Shown here: positions 1 to 5,080 of the stretch, piece after piece
Layout of the letters: each line of letters begins with the position of its first letter
How positions within the stretch are numbered: the first letter of the stretch is position 1
Assembly: GCA_003086435.1 (NCBI GenBank)
Contig: QEFD01000176.1
Location: 1-8,540, forward strand
Origin: Acidianus hospitalis
GTDB lineage: Archaea; Thermoproteota; Thermoprotei_A; Sulfolobales; Sulfolobaceae
Direction: 5' to 3'
DNA: 8,540 nucleotides
Translations under genes and position numbers: made by a program
Notes under the pieces: generated by a model
The model's input: only the letters and a program-made list of their open reading frames with translations
Databases searched by the model: none
What the model was told of the DNA's origin: nothing

Positions 1-51
1 GGGGCTATCCATCCCCTGGCGAGGCTTTCCGCCCCCTTAACCCCCTTTTCT
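1..51 (-). mobile_element. Left end of an IS200/IS605-type element, running off the window
   Basis: Read on the minus strand, this stretch matches the left end of the element at 303-353 at 48 of 51 positions, and the inner 44 bases are identical. Outside the first base, the minus strand reads TTAC (52-55), the same tetranucleotide at the same offset as in the other copy. TTAC or similar short targets 5' of the left end are typical of IS200/IS605-family transposition, which makes no target duplication. The sequence has short subterminal stems (GGGG paired with CCCC around ATGGATAG) rather than long terminal inverted repeats, again as in this family. The body lies left of position 1, so whether it carries tnpA or tnpB cannot be told. 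The family assignment rests on end structure and on recalled similarity to Sulfolobus elements. Confidence 0.6.
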
Positions 52-302
52 GTAAGTTTTTTATCAATTAACATGACATCTCAATAATTTATATAAAGAG
101 AATATAAACCAAACATTAGAAAACTAAAAACGTAAGGAATTTATTATCATTAATTCTTAGTTTGCTCACTTCTTTACTTATCTGTGAAAAAATCAATTGT
201 AATTATCATATTACGTTATCCCTAAAATTTTACGATCTTAAGTTGACTAGTCAGCTTTAGCTTTACGTTGTGATGTATTTTTATTATGCAAATTAAAATT
301 AC
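52..302. other. Gene-free spacer between two element left ends
   Basis: This is about 250 bases of AT-rich DNA with no credible coding region on either strand. It contains both TTAC-type junctions (52-55 minus, 299-302 plus), a TATA-like palindrome at 88-97 and a short palindrome TGACTAGTCA at 244-253. It probably includes the sequence that originally lay downstream of fixX before the element at 303-593 inserted. Confidence 0.6.
88..97. promoter_or_regulatory. Isolated TATA-like palindrome
   Basis: TTTATATAAA is a good archaeal TATA box and, being palindromic, could work either way. No reading frame starts at the expected distance (about 26 bases) on either side, so it may be chance in AT-rich DNA, the promoter of an unrecognised RNA, or a relic. 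Confidence 0.2.
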
Positions 303-357
303 AAAGAAAGGGGTTAAGGGGGCGGAAAGCCTCGCCAGGGGATGGATAGCCCCCTTA

Positions 358-367
358 TATTTAAATA
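358..367 (+). promoter_or_regulatory. TATA box inside the deleted element
   Basis: TATTTAAATA lies just inside the left end, about 23 bases before the GTG at 385. This is where the promoter of the element's own transposition or tnpB gene would be expected. It may still drive transcription of the residual ORF and of any right-end RNA. Confidence 0.4.
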
Positions 368-384
368 CTTCTTTTTGTCTTTTA

Positions 385-534
385 GTGACGCTAACGACGC
401 TCCTCTCCGGCTCGATCGGGGGCTTAATGGAAGTGAGGGAGGAGCAAGCAGTGACGCCTCTTCCCTTCAAGGGACTAGACCTGGATGAAAGCTCCCTCTT
501 GGGGGGCTCTCTGGCTACCCCGACTGCTAAATGA
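385..534 (+). pseudogene. Residual tnpB C-terminal tail
   Basis: An open frame of about 49 codons starts at GTG 385 and ends at TGA 532-534. It contains VREEQAV and LDLDESSLLGGS, which I recall as the low-complexity tail found after the zinc finger of Sulfolobales TnpB proteins. The RuvC-like residues and the CxxC zinc-finger pairs that define TnpB are absent, so it cannot encode a working nuclease. It appears to be the tail fused to the left-end promoter by an internal deletion. A longer frame from ATG 286 would begin outside the element and is unlikely to be used. The TnpB assignment is from memory of the tail motif. Confidence 0.4.
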
Positions 535-593
535 GACCCGAATCGATGGTGGGAACGATGAGGAGGGAACCCTCGCTGGCGGGGAGGAGTCAG
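460..593 (+). ncRNA. Candidate right-end (omega/reRNA-like) scaffold
   Basis: TnpB elements commonly make a non-coding RNA from the 3' end of tnpB through the right end, and the guide is the host DNA just outside. The hairpins at 563-584 and the terminal GAGGAGTCAG suggest the scaffold survives here although the nuclease gene does not. The adjoining guide would be 594-613, which is antisense to the end of fixX. The 5' limit is arbitrary. Nothing in the sequence shows that it is expressed. Confidence 0.3.
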
Positions 594-596
594 TAA

Positions 597-881
597 TTAG
601 CCATATCTATAAGATATTCCACCTTCAGGAAATCTAAATTTAATAGCTCCAAATGGACAGATGACTAATGCTCCACCGCATTCTAAGCATCTTTCGTAAT
701 GTACAGCAATTCTTCCGTCTGGCAAAGCCTCATAAGTCCCTGCTGGACAGGATACCGTACATGGCTTATCCTTACAGTTAATGCAGATATCAGTATTAAC
801 TTCTATATGAGACTTTTTATCTACATTATAAGTATTTAATCCTAGCCTCTTCAAAAGAGGAACTATTTTACTGCTTTCCAT
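597..881 (-). CDS. fixX: FixX-like ferredoxin, electron transfer flavoprotein module
   Basis: A 94-residue Fe-S protein that should shuttle electrons between FixC and the ETF or quinone at the membrane. The family hallmark CPAGTYE (residues 45-51) and a C-terminal RYG, as in E. coli FixX, are present. Cysteines are C33, C36, C41, C45, C65, C68 and C75. Laid over a two-[4Fe-4S] ferredoxin, cluster I would use C33/C36/C41/C75. Cluster II would use C45/C65/C68, but its fourth ligand is replaced by Ala71 (CLECGGA). It may therefore hold one [4Fe-4S] plus a [3Fe-4S], a cluster with another ligand, or nothing at the second site. The ATG overlaps the end of fixC by 19 bases and is preceded by GGTGA seven bases upstream. 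The mobile element at 303-593 abuts the stop codon. Confidence 0.88.
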   Translation of the reverse strand: MESSKIVPLLKRLGLNTYNVDKKSHIEVNTDICINCKDKPCTVSCPAGTYEALPDGRIAVHYERCLECGGALVICPFGAIKFRFPEGGISYRYG

Positions 882-2086
882 AAATCCCTCACCGCCTGAC
901 TTAGTGGAATTCCTTTCTCCTTTAATCTATATAAGACGTCGTTAATTAACGTATCCCTATTCTCCTCAACTGTAAACATATCAGACAGTACATTACACAG
1001 AATCTCTGGGTAAGTTGAAAGTGTTGAAGGAGAATTAATTAGTTCAAAACGATTATAAGCTAACTCCAAGTGTTTAAGTACGAAACTATCCTTAAGCATT
1101 TCATAATAAACCTCAGTGTTTGAGAAATTCCTGCTCTCTACAATCTTTTTTGCGGCAAGTCCCGCAATCATTCCAGAGCCTATTGCTAAATCCATTCCCC
1201 TTATTGTAAAGCCGTCATTAATTAGAAATCCTGCAGAGTCTCCTACTGCAATTAGATTTTTATCGTATAATGGTGGCAAGTTCTTAAAACCGTAGTAAGG
1301 AATAGCGTGGGCTGAGTATTCTAAAACCTCCCCTTCAATTCCTATCCTTTCCCTAAACGCTTCAACTAAATCCTTTGCAGGAAACTCCGATTTAGGAAGG
1401 GAATCAAAAGTTACTGCCATGCCTACAGATAATGTATCCTTATTAGTGTAAACAAAGCCTCCGCCTTTAACACCTTTTATTGCCCCTACTATTGTCCTAA
1501 CTTCTCCTTCATTTTCCGGTAAATTAACGTCTGTCTTTATTATCTCTTTCACTCCGAGCATCCACTTATCTGGAGTAAATCTTCTCAATCCTAGTAATCT
1601 GAACACTACAGAAGTAACTCCTGAAGCGTCAATTATTAGCGGAGCTTTAAGTGTCCCCCTATTCGTTTCCAGAGTTATTCCTTCGCCTTCTCTATAGGCA
1701 TTTAAAACAAGAGTAGAGTAAGAGATTAGTAAACCTAAATTCTCTGCCTCAGAAGCTAACCACCTATCGAACTTTGACCTTAGTACTGAAAAGCTGTTTT
1801 TCTTATCTTTTTCCTCAAAAGAGAATGTAATTTTCCTATTTTTATCACAAAATATTTCAAAAGTCTCCTTCGTTATAGGTCTTTCTAAAGGTGCCCTCTC
1901 TAACGCATCTGGAATTAATCTTTTCAACGCGTGAACATACATCCTTCCTCCAGAGACGTTCTTTGCACCACTATATTCTCCTCTTTCTAAGAGAATTACG
2001 TTAAGCCCTTCCCTTACTGCAGTTATTCCCGCAGATAAACCGGAGAGCCCTCCGCCAACTATAATTACGTCTGCATCAAAGCTCAC
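863..2086 (-). CDS. fixC: FixC, FAD-dependent ETF:quinone oxidoreductase-like protein
   Basis: A 407-residue flavoprotein of the FixC / ETF-QO / geranylgeranyl-reductase superfamily. The N-terminal Rossmann FAD motif is VIIVGGGLSGLS (GxGxxG at residues 11-16), with an acidic residue ending the second strand (LLERG, 32-36). The second FAD signature is VGDSAGFLINDGFTIRGMD (281-299), characteristic of FixC. Human ETF-QO is longer because it carries a C-terminal 4Fe-4S domain; here that role falls to the separate fixX next door. It should oxidise reduced ETF and reduce the quinone pool as a monotopic membrane enzyme. The GTG start overlaps the upstream stop (GTGA), with AGGTGA six bases upstream. 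A role in an electron-bifurcating EtfABCX complex is an alternative that the sequence alone does not decide. Confidence 0.9.
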   Translation of the reverse strand: MSFDADVIIVGGGLSGLSAGITAVREGLNVILLERGEYSGAKNVSGGRMYVHALKRLIPDALERAPLERPITKETFEIFCDKNRKITFSFEEKDKKNSFSVLRSKFDRWLASEAENLGLLISYSTLVLNAYREGEGITLETNRGTLKAPLIIDASGVTSVVFRLLGLRRFTPDKWMLGVKEIIKTDVNLPENEGEVRTIVGAIKGVKGGGFVYTNKDTLSVGMAVTFDSLPKSEFPAKDLVEAFRERIGIEGEVLEYSAHAIPYYGFKNLPPLYDKNLIAVGDSAGFLINDGFTIRGMDLAIGSGMIAGLAAKKIVESRNFSNTEVYYEMLKDSFVLKHLELAYNRFELINSPSTLSTYPEILCNVLSDMFTVEENRDTLINDVLYRLKEKGIPLSQAVRDLWKAVK

Positions 2087-2499
2087 TTATTTTTCACCTT
2101 TTCAGTCATTATTTTACAAAATTCTATTGCATCACCGACGATAGTATAGTCTGCATTCTCAACTATCGGTGCGTTCTTATCTTTATTCACTGCAACTATA
2201 ATCTTAGCGTCTTTTATTCCTGCCAAATGTTGAGGTTGACCGGAAATTCCTAGTGCAATGTATAATTTAGGCTTTACCTTATTTCCGGAAAGTCCTATTT
2301 GCCTATCTTCTGGTAGCCAACCAAGTTCCGCAGTTACTGGTCTACTACCTCCTAATGCTGCACCTAAAGCGTTAGCAAGATCTTCTGCATATTTTACGTT
2401 TTCCTTTGAACCTATTCCTCTCCCAACAGAAACTATTATTTCAGCGGTTGATAGATTTACTCCCTGTTCTCCCTTGCTCTTCTCTTCTATAGCCTTCAC
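2083..2499 (-). CDS. etfA: EtfA C-terminal FAD-binding domain (second half of a split etfA)
   Basis: The 138 residues cover the complete FAD-binding domain of ETF alpha. SVGRGIG (24-30), GGSRPV (50-55), RQIGLSG (66-72), LYIALGISGQPQHLAG (79-94), NKDKNAPI (105-112) and ADYTIVGD (116-123) are in canonical order. The N-terminal domain is in the separate ORF just upstream (2518-2931), in the same frame and divided from this one by one TAG codon and six further codons. The GTG at 2499 is the only plausible start I see. A GGAGGT motif straddling the stop lies 13 bases upstream, and a weaker AAGGT sits closer. Either the halves are made separately and assemble, or the gene was recently broken by a nonsense mutation. 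Confidence 0.85.
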   Translation of the reverse strand: MKAIEEKSKGEQGVNLSTAEIIVSVGRGIGSKENVKYAEDLANALGAALGGSRPVTAELGWLPEDRQIGLSGNKVKPKLYIALGISGQPQHLAGIKDAKIIVAVNKDKNAPIVENADYTIVGDAIEFCKIMTEKVKNK

Positions 2500-2512
2500 T
2501 TTACCTTCTTTT

Positions 2513-2520
2513 ACCTCCTA
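2513..2520 (-). promoter_or_regulatory. In-frame TAG with overlapping Shine-Dalgarno, etfA junction
   Basis: The minus strand reads TAGGAGGT: the amber stop of the EtfA N-domain ORF overlaps a GGAGGT motif complementary to the archaeal 16S 3' end. The GTG of the second ORF follows after 13 bases. Other internal starts in this operon have GGTGA-type sites with spacings of about six to nine bases, so this spacing is long. It could permit coupled reinitiation, or be a chance product of a Lys/Glu-rich linker. Confidence 0.45.
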
Positions 2521-2931
2521 CTTATTGATCTCGATTTTCTCTTTCTCCTTTACTTGTACTTCTTTTCTCCCTATTATAATAACTGCTGGATATGAAAATT
2601 CAACTTCCGCTATCCCCATTCCGCTGTAAACTACTCTTTTAGCCTTATTTCCTTCAAGATCCATTACTTCCGGAATTATAGGTACCTTCAACAAACCAGC
2701 AACATAGCCAGCAATGGTTTTATCTCTCTTAGAATTCCCTACTAAAACTACGTCAGGTTTTAATGACGTAATGAAATTGCTTATGAATTCCTCATCTATC
2801 CTATCAACTAGATATAATTCATCGGCGTATTTTACTTCTCTTGTAGTTATACCTATGATATGCTCGTTAGGGAAATAGCTTGCTCCAACTTTTATTATTT
2901 CCGGATCCTCAGAATATATTACTACCTTCAT
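2518..2931 (-). CDS. etfA: EtfA N-terminal domain (first half of a split etfA)
   Basis: The 137 residues form the alpha/beta ETF N-terminal domain that packs on EtfB. It begins MKVVIYSEDPEI and contains KPDVVLVGNSKRDKTIAGYVAGLL (58-81), the region that in EtfA reads as LVG..S.RD.A..VA..L. It ends in a charged linker, KEKEKIEINK, then TAG. A normal EtfA is one chain of about 310-330 residues; both halves plus the seven intervening codons would give about 283. The ATG overlaps the etfB stop (ATGA), and GGTGAGGGTG upstream supplies a ribosome binding site. It needs the partner ORF at 2083-2499 for FAD binding. Confidence 0.82.
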   Translation of the reverse strand: MKVVIYSEDPEIIKVGASYFPNEHIIGITTREVKYADELYLVDRIDEEFISNFITSLKPDVVLVGNSKRDKTIAGYVAGLLKVPIIPEVMDLEGNKAKRVVYSGMGIAEVEFSYPAVIIIGRKEVQVKEKEKIEINK

Positions 2932-3653
2932 AGTACACCCTCACCCCTTAAGTATGATAATAATTTATCAACAGCCTCCTCCATTTTGCCTTCTATAATA
3001 ATCTTTTTCCTCTGAATAACATAAGGAGAAACGCTGACTATCTTAACTTTTGGAGCTTTATTAAAAGTCAAGCTCCTCACCGGTTTCTTTGCAGACTCTA
3101 AAATTTGTCTGACAGTAGGAATTCTAGGAGTGTTTATTTCACCAACAACCGAAATTACGGCAGGCATGGGGGCTTCTACTATTTCCGTAAGCGTCGTTAA
3201 ATTCCTCTCTACTTTAACCTTATCTCCCTCAATTGAAATCGATTTTGCGTAAGACACAATAGGGTAATTTAGCATTGCTGCCAAATACGAAGGTAGAACG
3301 CTTCCGCTACTGTCAGTAGTGCTTTCTCCTGCAAGTATTATATCAGGCTTTATTTGGTTAACTTCTTCTGCAATTGCCTCAGCTGTAGTCATAACGTCCA
3401 TTTCATTCATATCAATGGAAATAACCTCGTCAAGGCCCATTGCTAAAGCTTCCCTTATAGTTTTCCTATCCGTAATCCCTGCCGTAATGCCGTAAGCTTT
3501 TCCTCCATGTTTCTCCTTTATTCTTACAGCCTCCTCTATTGCGTTCTTATCGTAAGTGCTTATTTTATTGGGGACATTAAGGTCAAGCGAGTTCCCGCTT
3601 ATCTTTATTAAAGTGTCATCAGGAACTATTTTAAATAATGCTATAATATTCAT
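2928..3653 (-). CDS. etfB: Electron transfer flavoprotein beta subunit
   Basis: A 241-residue EtfB/FixA protein that pairs with EtfA and usually binds AMP or a second FAD. Family features are DKNAIEEAVRIKEKHG (35-50), the nucleotide-loop region LAGESTTDSSGSVLPSYLA (107-125), NLTTLTEIVEAPMPAV (151-166) and the C-terminal signature PRIPTVRQILESAKKP (176-191). The loop region differs from the DGDT..VG form I associate with classical beta subunits, so whether AMP or FAD is bound is open. It is the first gene of the operon. The ATG at 3653 has no Shine-Dalgarno and lies 26 bases from a TATA-like palindrome, consistent with a leaderless transcript. Its stop overlaps the next start. Confidence 0.92.
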   Translation of the reverse strand: MNIIALFKIVPDDTLIKISGNSLDLNVPNKISTYDKNAIEEAVRIKEKHGGKAYGITAGITDRKTIREALAMGLDEVISIDMNEMDVMTTAEAIAEEVNQIKPDIILAGESTTDSSGSVLPSYLAAMLNYPIVSYAKSISIEGDKVKVERNLTTLTEIVEAPMPAVISVVGEINTPRIPTVRQILESAKKPVRSLTFNKAPKVKIVSVSPYVIQRKKIIIEGKMEEAVDKLLSYLRGEGVL

Positions 3654-3673
3654 AAACTATAATTGCTAAAAAT

Positions 3674-3689
3674 CGTTTAAACGTTTAAC
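3674..3689 (-). promoter_or_regulatory. etf operon promoter with overlapping palindrome/direct repeat
   Basis: CGTTTAAACG (3674-3683) is a perfect 10-bp palindrome centred about 26 bases from the etfB ATG, the expected TATA position for a leaderless mRNA. CGTTTAA occurs again one base further upstream (3682-3688). A repressor bound here would occlude TBP. Confidence 0.5.
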
Positions 3690-3794
3690 TTTCACTGCCA
3701 TTACTTTATTTAATTAATTCTTTAAAATCAACATAAATGTGAAATAAAGCCTATACTTTCTCAACTTAATTAAAACAAGAATTATATTGGTAAA

Positions 3795-3804
3795 TTATTT
3801 AAAT
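3795..3804 (+). promoter_or_regulatory. TATA box of the acyl-CoA dehydrogenase gene
   Basis: TTATTTAAAT is centred about 26 bases before the ATG at 3825, with no Shine-Dalgarno between. This fits a leaderless transcript. It shares the 171-base intergenic region with the divergent etf promoter. Confidence 0.6.
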
Positions 3805-3824
3805 CAACCTTCGCTCTTTCTATT

Positions 3825-4910
3825 ATGAGCGAGGAAACAGAGTTAATAATCCAGTCATCAAGTGAAGTAGCAAAACAACTCGATTCAACAAGTGAAGAAC
3901 AAGGAATTTTCCCTAGAAAGAACCTTGAATTATTAGCCCAACAAGGATTTATGGGAATTTTAATACCTAAACCTTACGGCATGGGTTTACCGGCAAGAGT
4001 TTTCGTTGACGTTGTTAAGAACATTGCGAAGGTCTCACCGTCAACAGCCTGGATTTACGTAACTCATGTTGCAGCAACAATGGCCTTCAATACTTTCGCG
4101 AGTCAGTCACTAAAGGATAAGTACATGAACGACCTAGTTAACGGTAAGCTGTTAATTGGTGCAGCAGGAACTGAATCAGTGGGCGGTGCAATAAACGCCG
4201 TACTTAATACTACTGCAGAATTGAAAGGAGACAAATACGTAATTAATGGGAACAAGACTTTCATTACCGGAGTAGGAGAATTAGATCTTTTCATGATTAT
4301 AACTAAAATTGTAGGGCAACAAAAGCCAGGAGTAATCCTAGTCGAGAAAGGCCAAACGAAAGTAGGACAAAAGTTCGTTTCCTTAGGAATGAAGGGAGTA
4401 TCTTGGGGAGAATTAATACTAGAGAATGCAGAAGTGAGTAAGGATAATTTCATAGTTGACGACTTCGTCAAGTTCCTAGGAGTTTTAGGCAGAGTAGGAA
4501 TGTTAGGAGTTTCGGCAATATCCTTAGGCTTAGCAGAAGGTGCTTTTGAGGAGGCATTAAACCATGTTAAGAGCAGGAAATTGGGGCAAAATACTCTAGG
4601 CTCTTTCGAAGGAGTACAAATTTACTTAGCTGAGATGTCTGCAAAGATTGAGGCAATGAGGCAATTACTTTACTATGCAGCAGATCAATTAAGTACGCAG
4701 AATCCTTTACCTGCAGTGCTTAAGGCTAGAATATTCATTACTGAAAACGCTCTAGATGTAATAGATAAAGCTTTAAGAATAACTGGAGGCCACGGATTCA
4801 GCAACGCTCTTAAGATAGAGAAATATTATAGAGACGCAAGAGCACCGATGTTGCACTTCCAGACGTTAGAAATATCAAAGAAAGTACTGGGAGGAATACT
4901 TGTAAGCTAA
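3825..4910 (+). CDS. Acyl-CoA dehydrogenase-fold flavoprotein lacking the usual catalytic Glu
   Basis: 361 residues with the full acyl-CoA dehydrogenase layout. There is an N-terminal helical domain, then a beta domain with AAGTESVGGAI (113-123, the ALTEPGAGSD equivalent) and YVINGNKTFITG (138-149, the FAD/substrate strand). The C-terminal four-helix domain has FEGVQIYLAEMSAKIEAMRQLLYYAA (261-286) and RITGGHGFSNALKIEKYYRDAR (318-339). After RDAR the medium-chain enzymes have IYEG, with Glu as base; here the aligned residue is Phe345 (MLHFQ). The alternative base site used by isovaleryl- and long-chain enzymes aligns near Gly222. It may be a monooxygenase-like (DszC-type) or otherwise divergent member, or use another base. 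The divergent etf/fix operon is the expected electron acceptor if it is a dehydrogenase. Confidence 0.85.
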   Translation: MSEETELIIQSSSEVAKQLDSTSEEQGIFPRKNLELLAQQGFMGILIPKPYGMGLPARVFVDVVKNIAKVSPSTAWIYVTHVAATMAFNTFASQSLKDKYMNDLVNGKLLIGAAGTESVGGAINAVLNTTAELKGDKYVINGNKTFITGVGELDLFMIITKIVGQQKPGVILVEKGQTKVGQKFVSLGMKGVSWGELILENAEVSKDNFIVDDFVKFLGVLGRVGMLGVSAISLGLAEGAFEEALNHVKSRKLGQNTLGSFEGVQIYLAEMSAKIEAMRQLLYYAADQLSTQNPLPAVLKARIFITENALDVIDKALRITGGHGFSNALKIEKYYRDARAPMLHFQTLEISKKVLGGILVS

Positions 4911-4911
4911 A

Positions 4912-4932
4912 CTCTTTTTATCTATTTTTCTT
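4912..4932 (+). terminator. T-rich terminator after the acyl-CoA dehydrogenase gene
   Basis: Two runs of T (CTTTTTATC, ATTTTTC) start two bases after the stop codon, the usual form of an archaeal intrinsic terminator. There is no hairpin. Confidence 0.5.
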
Positions 4933-4953
4933 ACGTTAGTTTTAACATAGTTA

Positions 4954-4969
4954 AATCCACTAGTGGATT
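4954..4969. promoter_or_regulatory. Perfect 16-bp palindrome, candidate operator
   Basis: AATCCACTAGTGGATT is a perfect palindrome with two-fold symmetry and no spacer, in the 170-base gap between the dehydrogenase gene and the molybdopterin oxidoreductase gene. It is about 80 bases upstream of the latter's TATA box. The size and symmetry suit a homodimeric regulator. As RNA it could also form a small hairpin after the dehydrogenase terminator. Confidence 0.4.
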
Positions 4970-5050
4970 AAATAAGGGAAAATTTTACGTCAGAAAATAG
5001 CAGTTCATCTATTATGCTAACGAAGAAATATTTCCTGAATCCCTAATTAG

Positions 5051-5060
5051 ATTAAATAAA
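5051..5060 (+). promoter_or_regulatory. TATA box of the molybdopterin oxidoreductase gene
   Basis: ATTAAATAAA is centred about 26 bases before the ATG at 5081, and no Shine-Dalgarno is present. A leaderless transcript is expected. Confidence 0.55.
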
Positions 5061-5080
5061 CTATTAGATAAAAATAATGT

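Larger units (their letters stand above)
1..353. repeat. Inverted repeat pair (arms 1-51 and 303-353) around a 251-base spacer
   Basis: Arm 1-51 is the reverse complement of arm 303-353 with three mismatches, all within seven bases of the outer edge of the repeat unit. The arms are GC-rich in an AT-rich background. The simplest reading is two related elements inserted head to head, because each arm is bordered on its spacer side by TTAC in the matching orientation. A single composite element bounded by these arms is less likely, since this family is defined by unlike left and right ends. Confidence 0.8.
303..593 (+). mobile_element. MITE-like, internally deleted IS200/IS605-type (TnpB-family) element
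   Basis: A GC-rich 291-bp island begins directly after TTAC (299-302) with the same left end as the copy at 1-51. It ends at about 593 with two overlapping hairpins: GAGGG-AA-CCCTC (563-574) and CCTCGC-TG-GCGGGG (571-584), followed by GAGGAGTCAG. This right-end shape resembles the right ends and guide-RNA scaffolds of Sulfolobus TnpB elements as I recall them. Between the ends only a short reading frame remains (385-534), so tnpA and nearly all of tnpB are gone. The element would depend on a transposase supplied elsewhere. It stops three bases before the fixX stop codon, leaving that gene intact. The left boundary is supported by comparison of two copies; the right boundary is inferred. Confidence 0.6.

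Noticed and set aside
244..253. 10-bp palindrome TGACTAGTCA in the left spacer
   Set aside because: It is short, isolated and not next to a gene, so chance is sufficient.
1..353. Single composite transposon bounded by the inverted repeats
   Set aside because: No coding sequence lies between the arms, and the TTAC polarity fits two separate insertions better.
222..470. 82-codon open frame on the minus strand crossing the element's left end
   Set aside because: It runs across an inserted element boundary into AT-rich spacer, so it is an accidental frame.
2258..2629. 123-codon open frame on the plus strand
   Set aside because: It lies opposite the two etfA halves, whose motifs are unmistakable. 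Its product is a Ser/Pro/Phe-rich string without domains and has no promoter, so it is a shadow of the real genes.
4103..4471. 122-codon open frame on the minus strand
   Set aside because: It is fully antisense to the acyl-CoA dehydrogenase homologue and has no recognisable motif or promoter.
5014..5046. Ten-codon ORF upstream of the molybdoenzyme gene (possible leader peptide)
   Set aside because: It lies upstream of the predicted TATA box and would not be on the leaderless mRNA. No attenuator-like structure is visible.
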